This document shows, piece after piece, positions 34,520-43,603 of a stretch of 45,569 nucleotides of DNA (its first letter is position 1; each line of letters starts with the position of its first letter). This DNA is from Yinghuangia seranimata (GTDB lineage: Bacteria > Actinomycetota > Actinomycetes > Streptomycetales > Streptomycetaceae): positions 1 to 45,569 of the forward strand of contig NZ_JASAOI010000091.1 in the NCBI RefSeq assembly GCF_029953285.1. Direction: 5' to 3'. The notes under the pieces were generated by a model. It saw only the letters and a program-made list of their open reading frames with translations, did no database searches and was not told the origin of the DNA. Both the position numbers and the translations under genes were made by a program.

Positions 34520-35140
34520 GTGATCGCATTCGTCAGCGGAACCGTCGCCGCACTCGGCCCCGAGCTCGCCGTCGTCGAGGTCGGCGGCGTCGGCATGGCC
34601 GTCCTGTGCACCCCCGGCACCCTGGCCGGCCTGCGGGTCGGCGCGACGGCCCGGCTCTCCACCAGCCTCGTCGTCCGCGAGGACTCGCTCACCCTCTACG
34701 GCTTCGCCGACGACGACGAGCGCACGGTCTTCGAGCTCCTGCAGACCGCCAGCGGCGTCGGCCCCCGGCTCGCCCAGGCGATGCTCGCCGTGCACAGCCC
34801 CGACGCGCTGCGCGCGGCCGTCGCCGGCGGTGACGAGAAGGCGCTGACCGCCGTGCCCGGCATCGGCAAGAAGGGCGCGCAGAAGCTGCTCATCGAGCTC
34901 AAGGACCGGCTCGGCGCGCCGACCGGCGGCGCGGGCGCGGCGCGGATCGGCGCACCGGTCTCGCTGTCCTGGCGCGACCAGCTGCACGCCGCGCTCGTCG
35001 GGCTCGGGTACGCGACCCGCGAGGCCGACGAGGCGGTCGCCCGCGTCACCCCCGACGCCGAGGCGATGGCCGCGGACGGCGGCGCCCCCGACACCGGCCT
35101 CCTGCTGCGCGCCGCGCTGCGCGGCCTGAACCGCCGATGA
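34520..35140 (+). CDS. ruvA: Holliday junction branch migration protein RuvA
   Basis: 206 aa. The N-terminal OB fold ([24 protein letters not shown]) is followed by two helix-hairpin-helix motifs ([16 protein letters not shown] and [21 protein letters not shown]). A C-terminal three-helix domain (HAALVGLGY) binds RuvB. GTG at 34520 follows the ruvC stop by 4 nt, so they are cotranscribed. Confidence 0.96.
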   Translation: MIAFVSGTVAALGPELAVVEVGGVGMAVLCTPGTLAGLRVGATARLSTSLVVREDSLTLYGFADDDERTVFELLQTASGVGPRLAQAMLAVHSPDALRAAVAGGDEKALTAVPGIGKKGAQKLLIELKDRLGAPTGGAGAARIGAPVSLSWRDQLHAALVGLGYATREADEAVARVTPDAEAMAADGGAPDTGLLLRAALRGLNRR

Positions 35141-35243
35141 GCCGACCCGCCGCCCGCTGTCAGGCGGGTGCGCAAGGATGGCGGCCGGACCGCGCGGCGG
35201 CCCGAGGCACCACACACACGGCGACGCACACCAGGGGCAGGGC

Positions 35244-36251
35244 ATGACGCACGACGGGGACCGCCTCGTCACGGCCGAGGCGGACGGCGAGGACCAGGCC
35301 GTCGAGGCCGCGCTGCGCCCGCGCAGCCTGGACGAGTTCATCGGCCAGGAGCGGGTCCGCGAACAGCTCTCGCTGGTGCTGCGCGCCGCGCGGGCCCGCG
35401 GCGGCGCCCCCGACCACGTGCTGCTCTCCGGCCCGCCGGGGCTCGGCAAGACCACGCTGTCGATGATCATCGCGGCGGAGATGGGCGCGCCCATCCGCAT
35501 CACGTCGGGCCCGGCCATCCAGCACGCCGGCGACCTCGCGGCGATCCTGTCCTCGCTGTCCGAGGGCGAGGTGCTGTTCCTCGACGAGATCCACCGCATG
35601 TCGCGGCCCGCCGAAGAGATGCTGTACATGGCGATGGAGGACTTCCGCGTCGACATCATCGTCGGCAAGGGCCCCGGCGCCACCGCGATCCCGCTCGAGC
35701 TGCCGCCGTTCACGCTGGTCGGTGCCACCACCCGGGCCGGCCTGCTGCCGCCGCCGCTGCGCGACCGCTTCGGCTTCACCGGGCACATGGACTTCTACGC
35801 GCCCGCCGAGCTGGAGCGGGTGCTGCACCGCTCGGCGCGGCTGCTGGACGTCCCGATCCACGCCGACGGCGCCGCCGAGATCGCGGGGCGCTCGCGCGGC
35901 ACGCCGCGTATCGCCAACCGGCTGCTGCGGCGCGTGCGCGACTACGCGCAGGTGCGCGCGGACGGCGAGGTGACCCGCGAGATCGCCGCCCTGGCGCTGG
36001 ACGTGTACGAGGTGGACGCCCGCGGCCTGGACCGCCTGGACCGCGCGGTGCTGCACGCCCTCGTGACACTGTTCGGGGGCGGCCCCGTCGGGCTTTCCAC
36101 GCTGGCCGTCGCTGTCGGTGAGGAGACGGAGACGGTCGAGGAGGTCGCCGAGCCGTTCCTCGTGCGCAGCGGGCTGCTCGCGCGCACGCCGCGTGGTCGG
36201 GTCGCCACCGCCGCGGCGTGGACCCATATGGGCCTGATTCCGCCCGCATAG
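35244..36251 (+). CDS. ruvB: Holliday junction helicase motor RuvB
   Basis: 335-aa AAA+ ATPase that drives branch migration. Walker [10 protein letters not shown] is at 63-71 and Walker B is [25 protein letters not shown] holds sensor 1 and the arginine finger. The winged-helix end is [18 protein letters not shown] at 35244 after AGGGGCAGGG was chosen over upstream codons that only add unconserved residues. 103 bp separate it from ruvA. Confidence 0.96.
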   Translation: MTHDGDRLVTAEADGEDQAVEAALRPRSLDEFIGQERVREQLSLVLRAARARGGAPDHVLLSGPPGLGKTTLSMIIAAEMGAPIRITSGPAIQHAGDLAAILSSLSEGEVLFLDEIHRMSRPAEEMLYMAMEDFRVDIIVGKGPGATAIPLELPPFTLVGATTRAGLLPPPLRDRFGFTGHMDFYAPAELERVLHRSARLLDVPIHADGAAEIAGRSRGTPRIANRLLRRVRDYAQVRADGEVTREIAALALDVYEVDARGLDRLDRAVLHALVTLFGGGPVGLSTLAVAVGEETETVEEVAEPFLVRSGLLARTPRGRVATAAAWTHMGLIPPA

Positions 36252-36292
36252 GCGAACGGGTGAGGGCCGGGAACGACTGCTCGCCTGGATCG

Positions 36293-36322
36293 TTGTTCCT
36301 TGTGTATCCATCCGTCTAGACT
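36293..36322 (+). promoter_or_regulatory. Candidate housekeeping promoter of yajC-secD-secF
   Basis: TTGTTC (36293-36298), 18 bp and TAGACT (36317-36322) fit a HrdB-type promoter. The leader to the yajC GTG would be about 75 nt. Confidence 0.5.
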
Positions 36323-36403
36323 CCGCCGAGGCCCCACGTCGGCCTTGATCGCACCTCATGATCCGAGCCGCGAAGCGGCACCGGAAAGGAACCGTTTCCA
36401 GCC

Positions 36404-36832
36404 GTGAACATCCTCATCCTGCTTCCCCTCATGCTTGTGCTCTTCTACCTGCTGCTCATCCGGCCGGCGAGGAAGCGCCAGATGGAGGCGATGCAGACGC
36501 AGAAGGCCCTGGGGCCGGGTTCCGAGGTCCGTACGGTCGCGGGTCTGTTCGCGACGGTCTCGGAGGTCGAGGACGACTCGGTGATCCTGGAGATCGCTCC
36601 GGGTGTGCACTGCCGCTACCTCAAGAGCGCGATCGCCGCGGTGCTCAGCACCGGCGACGAGGACGAGGAGCACGACGGCGACGAGCACGACGGAGACCAC
36701 GAGCACGACGAGCACGGGGCACATGAGGACGTCCCGGCGAAGAGCGCCGACGGCGACGCCGTCGACCTCGGTAAGCCGGGCAGCGCGAAGGCCGACGGCG
36801 ACGACGGCGAACACCCGCGCAAGGACGGCTAG
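36404..36832 (+). CDS. yajC: Sec translocon accessory subunit YajC with His/Asp tail
   Basis: 142 aa, starting GTG. One membrane helix (about 2-20) is followed by the compact cytoplasmic YajC domain: RPARKRQMEAMQTQKALGPGSEVRTVAGLFA and VSEVEDDSVILEIAPGV. Residues 85-108 are a run of Asp, Glu and His with histidines at 90, 95, 99, 101, 104 and 107, unlike ordinary YajC ends. The tail could chelate metals. It precedes secD and secF, with which YajC forms a complex. The AAAGGA is about 13 nt from the start, rather far. Confidence 0.88.
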   Translation: MNILILLPLMLVLFYLLLIRPARKRQMEAMQTQKALGPGSEVRTVAGLFATVSEVEDDSVILEIAPGVHCRYLKSAIAAVLSTGDEDEEHDGDEHDGDHEHDEHGAHEDVPAKSADGDAVDLGKPGSAKADGDDGEHPRKDG

Positions 36833-36986
36833 TTCGTCCCGCACGTAGGTGGAGGCGGTGTCCCTCGCGGATGCCGCCGGCAATAGAGTCAGGTCCAGGC
36901 CACGGATGCACCCGGACACGGGTCCGGGCGCTGTGCCGCGACCGGTGCGGAGCACTTGCGCGGCACCAAAAGGGAGATGGGCGAAG

Positions 36987-38900
36987 GTGGCAGCACCGAA
37001 ATCCAGCACGCGAGGGCACCCCGGGCGGGCCCTGGTCTTCATCACGGTGGTCATCGCCGCCCTCTACGCGATCATGTTCGCGACCGGCGACACCACGCCG
37101 CGCCTCGGCATCGACCTTGCGGGCGGTACCAGCGTGACGCTGAAGGCCAAGCCCGACCAGGGCGTCGCCAAGAACGCGGTGAACGCGGACAACATGAACA
37201 CGGCGGTCTCGATCATCCGGGACCGCGTCAACGCGTTCGGCGTGTCCGAGGCCGAGGTCCAGACGCAGGGCAGCGACCACATCGTCATCAACATCCCCAA
37301 GGGGAAGGGCGAGAAGGAAGCCGCCGCGCAGGTCGGCCAGACCGCGAAGCTCTACTTCCGTCCGGTGCTGGCCGCCGACCGGCAGCCGGTGACGCAGCCG
37401 CAGCCGCAGACCACGCCGCCCGCGAGCCCGACGCCGAGCGCCGCGCCGTCCAACCCCGCGCAGGGGCAGGCCGCCGCCAGCACGCCGCCGGCCACGACGC
37501 CGGCGTCCGCCTCGTCGTCCGCCACGGGCACCGCGAAGCCGACCGCGACCGGTTCGTCGACCGCGAAGGCCACCGCGACCGCTTCGACGACCTCGAAGCC
37601 GCAGGGCCGGGTGATCCCCAACCTCAAGGACGCCACCACCCCGCCGCCGACCCCCACGGCCAACCCGCCGGGGTCGCCCGCGCCGGACATCACGCAGCAG
37701 CCGTTCGACATGACGCAGAACCCCGGCGCCGCGAACAACGGCACCGGCCAGCAGAACGCGGACCTGTCCGCGTTCGGCGTGACGCCCGAGCTGCAGGCCC
37801 AGTACAACGCGCTGGACTGCTCCGACCCCGCCAAGCGCGGCACCGGCCAGCAGACCAACCCGACCCTGCCGACGGTCGCCTGTGAGCGCAAGCCGCAGGA
37901 CGGCACGATCGAGAAGTACATCCTCGGTCCGGCCGCCATCGACGGCACCGACCTGAGCTCGTCGAAGGCGACCCTGCCTCCGCAGGGCCAGGCCGGCGGC
38001 TGGGAGGTCGCGCTCAAGTTCGACGGCAAGGGCACCGGCAAGTTCACGAACATCACCAAGGCGCTCTCCAGCAGCCAGTACCCGACGAACCGCTTCGCGG
38101 TCGAGCTGGACGGCGTCGTCCAGGTCGCCCCGACGGTGAACCAGGAGCTGCCGGGCGGCGAGGCCGTCATCACCGGCCAGTTCAGCCAGAAGGAAGCCAA
38201 GGGCCTGGCGAACGTGCTGAAGTTCGGCGCGCTCCCGCTGTCCTTCGAGCAGAGCGAGGTCAGCACGGTCTCCGCCGCGCTCGGCTCGGACCAGCTCAAG
38301 GGCGGTCTGATCGCGGGTGCGATCGGCCTGTTCCTGGTGGCGCTGTACTCGATCATGTACTACCGCGGCCTGGGCTTCGTCAGCCTCATCAGCCTCGGGA
38401 TCTCGGCGCTGCTGACCTACGCGATCATGTGCCTGCTCGGGCGCGGCATCGGGTTCGCCCTGAACCTGCCCGCGATCTGCGGCGCCATCGCGGCGATCGG
38501 CATCACCGCGGACTCGTTCATCGTCTACTTCGAACGCATCCGCGACGAGATCCGTGAGGGCAAGTCGCTGCAGCCCGCCGTGGCCCGCGCGTGGCCGCGC
38601 GCCCGCCGCACCATCCTGGTGTCGGACGCGGTGTCGTTCCTGGCCGCCGCCATCCTGTACTGGGTGTCGGTCGGCAAGGTGAAGGGCTTCGCGTTCACGC
38701 TCGGCCTGACCACGCTGCTCGACATCGTCGTGGTCTTCCTGTTCACCAAGCCGCTCATGGTGATCCTGGCGCGCAAGGGCTTCTTCGCGTCCGGCCACCC
38801 GTGGTCCGGCCTCGACCCGAAGCGCCTCGGCGCCAAGCGGCCGCTGGCCTACCGCGCGACCCGGCGGCGTCCCGGCACCGCCGAACCCAAGGAGGCCTGA
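36987..38900 (+). CDS. secD: Protein translocase subunit SecD
   Basis: 637 aa. After the first helix (about 13-31) comes LGIDLAGGTSVTL, the SecD signature. The extracytoplasmic part is enlarged by a Pro/Ser/Thr/Ala-rich stretch at about 130-262 of low complexity. FAVELDGVVQVAPTVNQ and ITGQFSQKEAKGLANVLKFGALP follow. The last five helices form the RND-type membrane core with AIGITADSFIVYFERIRDE. Uses the proton gradient to help release exported proteins. GTG at 36987 with AGGGAG upstream was chosen. Confidence 0.94.
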   Translation: MAAPKSSTRGHPGRALVFITVVIAALYAIMFATGDTTPRLGIDLAGGTSVTLKAKPDQGVAKNAVNADNMNTAVSIIRDRVNAFGVSEAEVQTQGSDHIVINIPKGKGEKEAAAQVGQTAKLYFRPVLAADRQPVTQPQPQTTPPASPTPSAAPSNPAQGQAAASTPPATTPASASSSATGTAKPTATGSSTAKATATASTTSKPQGRVIPNLKDATTPPPTPTANPPGSPAPDITQQPFDMTQNPGAANNGTGQQNADLSAFGVTPELQAQYNALDCSDPAKRGTGQQTNPTLPTVACERKPQDGTIEKYILGPAAIDGTDLSSSKATLPPQGQAGGWEVALKFDGKGTGKFTNITKALSSSQYPTNRFAVELDGVVQVAPTVNQELPGGEAVITGQFSQKEAKGLANVLKFGALPLSFEQSEVSTVSAALGSDQLKGGLIAGAIGLFLVALYSIMYYRGLGFVSLISLGISALLTYAIMCLLGRGIGFALNLPAICGAIAAIGITADSFIVYFERIRDEIREGKSLQPAVARAWPRARRTILVSDAVSFLAAAILYWVSVGKVKGFAFTLGLTTLLDIVVVFLFTKPLMVILARKGFFASGHPWSGLDPKRLGAKRPLAYRATRRRPGTAEPKEA

Positions 38901-40084
38901 TGTCACGCCTCTCCGGCCTGCGGAGCGTCGGGCACAAGCTGTACACCGGCGAGCTCGAGTACGACTTCGTCGGCAAGAAGAAGCGCTGGTACGCCCTGTC
39001 GGCGGTCATCCTCATCCTCGCCATCGGCGGGCTGCTGGGCCGCGGCATCTCCAAGGGCATCGAGTTCGAGGGCGGCGCGGTCTACACCGTGAGCAAGCCG
39101 GGCGTCACCGTCTCGGCGGCGCACGACGCCATCGCGCCGTTCACGGGCGACCACGAGCCGATCGTCCAGAAGGTCGGCGGCGACAAGGTCCGCATCCAGA
39201 TCGCCAGCAAGGACACGGCCAAGTTCAACCAGATCAAGGACGCGCTGAGCACCAAGCTCGGTGTCGACCAGAACAAGATCGAGAGCGAACTGGTCGGCCC
39301 CAGCTGGGGCAAGGAGATCTCGAACAAGGCCTTGCAGGGCCTGCTGTACTTCATGATCGCGGTGGTGATCTACCTCAGCATCGCCTTCGAGTGGCGCATG
39401 GCGTTGGCGGCGCTGGTCGCGCTGATCCACGACATCGTCATCACGATCGGCGTGTACGCGCTGGTCGGGTTCGAGGTCACGCCCGGTACGGTCATCGGTC
39501 TGCTGACGATCCTCGGTTACTCCCTCTACGACACCGTCGTCGTGTTCGACACGGTGAAGGAGAACACCAAGGCCATCACCAAGCAGAACAAGATGACCTT
39601 CAGCGAGGCCGCCAACCGCGGTCTGAACCAGACGCTGGTCCGGTCGATCAACACCTCCGTGGTGGCGCTGCTGCCGGTCGCCTCGCTGCTGTTCGTCGGC
39701 GGCGGGCTGCTCGGCGCGGGCATGCTCAAGGACATCGCGCTGTCGCTGTTCGTGGGTCTGGCCGCCGGTGCCTTCTCGTCGATCTTCATCGCCACGCCGC
39801 TGTACGCGGACCTCAAGGAGCGCACGCCGGAGATGCGCGCGCTCGCCAAGCGCGTCGCGACCCACCGCGCCGCGCAGGCAAAGGCCGCCGCGGCGCGCGG
39901 TGCCGACGCCGACGAGGCCGGTGCGGCGGGCGACGGCGACGACCGCGACGACACCGCGGACGAGGACCACGGCGAGACCGCGGGTGCGGGCTCCGGCCCG
40001 CGCGTCTCGGGTCCGCGCCGCCAGCCGGTGTCGTCGACGCGCAACCGGCGTCCCGGCCGTCCGAGCGGCAAGCGCAAGCACTGA
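38900..40084 (+). CDS. secF: Protein translocase subunit SecF
   Basis: 394 aa. KGIEFEGGAVYTV corresponds to the SecF G-x-D-F-x-G-G signature, with Glu in place of Asp. ILGYSLYDTVVVFDTVKENTK and NQTLVRSINTSVVALLPV are the usual membrane-core motifs. The C-terminal 90 residues are a charged, Ala/Asp/Arg-rich tail ending in a basic SGKRKH. Its ATG overlaps the secD stop by one base (TGATG), so translation is coupled. A strong hairpin terminator follows. Confidence 0.95.
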   Translation: MSRLSGLRSVGHKLYTGELEYDFVGKKKRWYALSAVILILAIGGLLGRGISKGIEFEGGAVYTVSKPGVTVSAAHDAIAPFTGDHEPIVQKVGGDKVRIQIASKDTAKFNQIKDALSTKLGVDQNKIESELVGPSWGKEISNKALQGLLYFMIAVVIYLSIAFEWRMALAALVALIHDIVITIGVYALVGFEVTPGTVIGLLTILGYSLYDTVVVFDTVKENTKAITKQNKMTFSEAANRGLNQTLVRSINTSVVALLPVASLLFVGGGLLGAGMLKDIALSLFVGLAAGAFSSIFIATPLYADLKERTPEMRALAKRVATHRAAQAKAAAARGADADEAGAAGDGDDRDDTADEDHGETAGAGSGPRVSGPRRQPVSSTRNRRPGRPSGKRKH

Positions 40085-40088
40085 TCAA

Positions 40089-40155
40089 CGGCGACCGGGT
40101 GACGACCGGGCCGGCCTTCGTGCCGGACCGGGCGTCGCCCGGTCGCCGCCGTTTT
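40089..40155 (+). terminator. Terminator after secF
   Basis: CGGCGACCGGG (40089-40099) pairs with CCCGGTCGCCG (40138-40148). Inner pairing GACG/CGTC and a CCGG-rich stem add stability. CCGTTTTCC follows. It separates secF from apt. Confidence 0.7.
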
Positions 40156-40196
40156 CCGGCGTACGGTCCGGGCACGCCTCGTGAACCGACCCGCGT

Positions 40197-40748
40197 ATGA
40201 CAAGGACTCCCGTGGAACTCAGCGACCTGCTGCAAAGCCGCATCCGCGACATCGCGGACTGGCCGAAGCCCGGCGTGGTCTTCAAGGACATCTCGCCGCT
40301 GCTGGCCGACCCCGAGGCGTTCGCGGCGCTCGTCGACGCCCTGGCGGCCCGGTGCGCCGAGGCCGGCGTCACCAAGGTGGTCGGCATCGAGGCGCGCGGC
40401 TTCATCCTGGCCGCGCCGGTGGCGTACCGCGCCGGCGCCGGGTTCGTGCCGGTGCGCAAGCAGGGCAAGCTGCCGTGCGCGACGTACGACGAGAGCTACG
40501 ACCTCGAGTACGGCTCCGCGACGCTCGAGGTGCACCAGGACGCCTTCGCCCCCGGCGAGCGCGTGCTGGTCATCGACGACGTGCTGGCGACCGGCGGCAC
40601 CGTCGCCGCCACCATCGCGCTGATCCGCCGCGCGGGCGCCGAGGTCGCGGGCGTCTCCGTGCTGCTGGAGCTGGGCTTCCTGGACGGCCGCGCGAAGCTC
40701 ACGCCGCTGATCGAGGATGGCTCGATCGCATCGTTCATTCTCGTATGA
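40197..40748 (+). CDS. apt: Adenine phosphoribosyltransferase
   Basis: 183 aa. Salvages adenine to AMP using PRPP. The PRPP-binding loop [13 protein letters not shown] is intact. [29 protein letters not shown] and RKQGKLPC are Apt hallmarks. ATG at 40197 or GTG at 40212 could be the start; the former is kept because of the usual upstream length. Location before rel is conserved in streptomycetes. Confidence 0.95.
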   Translation: MTRTPVELSDLLQSRIRDIADWPKPGVVFKDISPLLADPEAFAALVDALAARCAEAGVTKVVGIEARGFILAAPVAYRAGAGFVPVRKQGKLPCATYDESYDLEYGSATLEVHQDAFAPGERVLVIDDVLATGGTVAATIALIRRAGAEVAGVSVLLELGFLDGRAKLTPLIEDGSIASFILV

Positions 40749-40891
40749 CGTCCGGTTGATCCTGGTCTGACCGACGCCGCAGGGCGAGCGAGAACCCACG
40801 ACGGGCCACTCTCGTTACGATGGAAGTCCACTGGGGTTCGCCGTCCGTTTCGAACCCCCGGGAACCGCAGGAACCGGCGGGAGGAGTGCCG

Positions 40892-43540
40892 TTGCCGGAC
40901 GAGGTCGTGCCCGTGGCGCCGACACCGGGAGAGTCCGCGCAGGACGCTCCCAGGACCCCCTCGCGGGGAACGGCGGACCGGGACCACCGGCAAGCACCGG
41001 AAAGCGCGACGGAGCCCGCACAGCGGGCTTCCGCCGACGCTGCCCCCGTGGTGCCCGAAGCCGCCGACAAGCCCCCGGCGCAGGCCGCCCCCGCGTCCTC
41101 CGGCGGACCCGCGGCCGACAACGAGGGGACGCCCGGCAGCACGGGCCACGGCGCCGCCGCGGCCGGTGCGGGCCCCGAGACACGCGCGGCGCAGTCCCGC
41201 CCGCCCGTCGTCCGGCGCACCAGCGGCGGCGACCGGGTCCGCAGCCTCCGCGGGGACACCGGCGGGCGCGTCCGCGCCCGGCTGGCCCGGCTCGGCGTCC
41301 AGCGCAGCAGTGTGTACAACCCGGTCCTGGAGCCGCTGCTGCGCATCGTGCGCGCCAACGACCCCAAGGCCGACCTGCGCGAGATCGAGCGGGCGTACAC
41401 CACCGCCGAGCGCTGGCACCGCGGCCAGCGCCGCAAGAGCGGCGACCCGTACATCACGCACCCGCTGGCCGTCGCCACGATCCTCGCCGAGCTCGGCATG
41501 GACCCGCCGACGCTGATGGCCGGCCTGCTGCACGACACCGTCGAGGACACCGACTACGGCCTGGAGACGCTGCGCCGCGACTTCGGCGACACCGTCGCCA
41601 TGCTCGTCGACGGCGTCACCAAGCTCGACAAGGTCAAGTTCGGCGAGGCCGCGCAGGCCGAGACGGTCCGCAAGATGGTCATCGCGATGGCCAAGGACCC
41701 GCGCGTGCTGGTCATCAAGCTCGCCGACCGCCTGCACAACATGCGCACCATGCGCTACCTCAAGCGCGACAAGCAGGAGCGCAAGGCCCGCGAGACGCTC
41801 GAGATCTACGCGCCGCTGGCCCACCGGCTCGGCATGAACACGATCAAGTGGGAGCTGGAGGACCTCGCGTTCGCGATCCTCTACCCCAAGATGTACGACG
41901 AGATCGTGCGCCTGGTCGCCGAGCGCGCGCCCAAGCGCGACGAGTACCTGTCGGGCGTCATCGAGCAGGTGCAGGGCGACCTGCGCGGCGCGCGCATCAA
42001 GGCGACCGTGACCGGGCGCCCCAAGCACTACTACTCCGTCTACCAGAAGATGATCGTCCGCGGCCGGGACTTCGCGGAGATCTACGACCTGGTCGGCATC
42101 CGGGTCCTGGTCGACTCGGTCCGCGACTGCTACGCGGCGCTCGGCACCATCCACGCGCGGTGGAACCCGGTGCCGGGGCGCTTCAAGGACTACGTCGCGA
42201 TGCCGAAGTTCAACATGTACCAGTCGCTGCACACGACGGTCATCGGACCCGAGGGCAAGCCGGTCGAGCTGCAGATCCGCACGTTCGACATGCACCGGCG
42301 CGCCGAGTACGGTATCGCGGCGCACTGGAAGTACAAGGCGGAGGCGGTCGGCGGGAACCGCGCGGCGACCGACGGCAAGGCGTCCAAGAAGGACAACGCG
42401 CAGGTCGGCGACATGGCGTGGCTGCGCCAACTCCTCGACTGGCAGCGGGAGACCGACGACCCGGGCGAGTTCCTGGAGTCGCTGCGGTTCGACCTGTCCA
42501 GCCAGGAGGTCTTCGTCTTCACGCCGAAGGGCGACGTCATCGCGCTGCCGGCCGGGTCGACGCCGGTCGACTTCGCGTACGCGGTGCACACCGACGTCGG
42601 CCACCGCACCATCGGCGCGCGCGTCAACGGCCGCCTGGTGCCGCTGGAGTCGCGACTCGACAACGGCGACCTGGTGGAGGTCTTCACCTCCAAGGCGGAG
42701 TCCGCGGCGCCGAGCCGCGACTGGCTCGGCTTCGTCAAGTCGCCGCGCGCCCGCAACAAGATCCGCCAGTGGTTCTCGAAGGAACGCCGCGAAGAGGCGA
42801 TCGAGCACGGCAAGGAAGCCCTGACGCGCGCCATGCGCAAGCAGGGCCTGCCGCTGCAGCGCCTCATGACCAGCGGGGACGCGCTGGTCACGCTCGCGCA
42901 CGAGCTGCGCTACACCGACATCTCCTCGCTGTACGCGGCGATCGGCGAACAGCAGGTCTCCGCCCAGCACATCGTGCAGCGGCTCGTCGCCTCGCTCGGC
43001 GGCGAGGAGGGCGCGACGGAGGACCTCGCCGAGGTCACCACGCCGACCGCGACCCGGCGCACCCGCCGCGCCAGCGGCGACCCGGGCGTCATCGTCAAGG
43101 GCGTCGAGGACATCTGGGTCAAGCTGTCGCGGTGCTGCACTCCCGTGCCCGGCGATCCGATCATCGGGTTCGTGACGCGCGGCAGCGGCGTCTCGGTGCA
43201 CCGCAAGGACTGCGGCAACGTCGAGTCGCTGTCGCAGCAGCCCGAGCGGATCGTCGAGGTCGAGTGGGCGCCCACCGCGTCGTCGGTGTTCCTCGTCGCC
43301 ATAGAGGTCCAGGCGCTCGACCGGTCGCGCCTGCTGTCGGACATCACGCGGGTGCTGTCCGACCAGCACGTGAACATCCTGTCGGCGTCCGTGACGACCA
43401 GCCGCGACCGGGTGGCGCTGAGCCGTTTCACCTTCGAGATGGGCGACCCGAAGCACCTCGGGCACGTGCTGAAGGCCGTGCGCGGCGTCGAGGGCGTCTT
43501 CGACGCGTACCGGGTGACCAGCGGGCGGCAGCAGGGCTGA
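40892..43540 (+). CDS. relA: Bifunctional (p)ppGpp synthetase/hydrolase Rel
   Basis: 882 aa if the TTG at 40892 is used, where GGGAGGA ends 6 nt upstream; ATG at 40820 would add 24 residues with no ribosome-binding site. A disordered Ala/Pro-rich leader of about 130 residues precedes the HD hydrolase with LLHDTVEDT (H214, D215, E218, D219). The synthetase follows, with RFKD at 430-433, the basic form typical of bifunctional Rel rather than monofunctional RelA. Then TGS ([19 protein letters not shown]), the helical/zinc-finger region ([12 protein letters not shown]) and the ACT domain. It raises or lowers (p)ppGpp during starvation. Confidence 0.95.
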   Translation: MPDEVVPVAPTPGESAQDAPRTPSRGTADRDHRQAPESATEPAQRASADAAPVVPEAADKPPAQAAPASSGGPAADNEGTPGSTGHGAAAAGAGPETRAAQSRPPVVRRTSGGDRVRSLRGDTGGRVRARLARLGVQRSSVYNPVLEPLLRIVRANDPKADLREIERAYTTAERWHRGQRRKSGDPYITHPLAVATILAELGMDPPTLMAGLLHDTVEDTDYGLETLRRDFGDTVAMLVDGVTKLDKVKFGEAAQAETVRKMVIAMAKDPRVLVIKLADRLHNMRTMRYLKRDKQERKARETLEIYAPLAHRLGMNTIKWELEDLAFAILYPKMYDEIVRLVAERAPKRDEYLSGVIEQVQGDLRGARIKATVTGRPKHYYSVYQKMIVRGRDFAEIYDLVGIRVLVDSVRDCYAALGTIHARWNPVPGRFKDYVAMPKFNMYQSLHTTVIGPEGKPVELQIRTFDMHRRAEYGIAAHWKYKAEAVGGNRAATDGKASKKDNAQVGDMAWLRQLLDWQRETDDPGEFLESLRFDLSSQEVFVFTPKGDVIALPAGSTPVDFAYAVHTDVGHRTIGARVNGRLVPLESRLDNGDLVEVFTSKAESAAPSRDWLGFVKSPRARNKIRQWFSKERREEAIEHGKEALTRAMRKQGLPLQRLMTSGDALVTLAHELRYTDISSLYAAIGEQQVSAQHIVQRLVASLGGEEGATEDLAEVTTPTATRRTRRASGDPGVIVKGVEDIWVKLSRCCTPVPGDPIIGFVTRGSGVSVHRKDCGNVESLSQQPERIVEVEWAPTASSVFLVAIEVQALDRSRLLSDITRVLSDQHVNILSASVTTSRDRVALSRFTFEMGDPKHLGHVLKAVRGVEGVFDAYRVTSGRQQG

Positions 43541-43566
43541 GCGCGGCCGTACATGGCGGTACGCGG

Positions 43567-43597
43567 GGCCGGGCGGCGACGGGATCGCCGCCCGGCC
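43567..43597. terminator. Bidirectional terminator, rel/kinase
   Basis: GGCCGGGCGGCGA (43567-43579) and its exact complement (43585-43597) with a 5-nt loop lie in the 63-bp convergent gap. 13-bp stem, no U-tract. Confidence 0.7.
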
Positions 43598-43603
43598 TCT
43601 GCG

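Noticed and set aside
36645-38906. 753-codon reverse-strand open frame over yajC and secD
   Set aside because: Shadow of secD; low-complexity Gly/Arg product.
40496-43465. 989-codon reverse-strand open frame over apt and rel
   Set aside because: Exact antisense shadow of two well-conserved genes; its product has no domain pattern.
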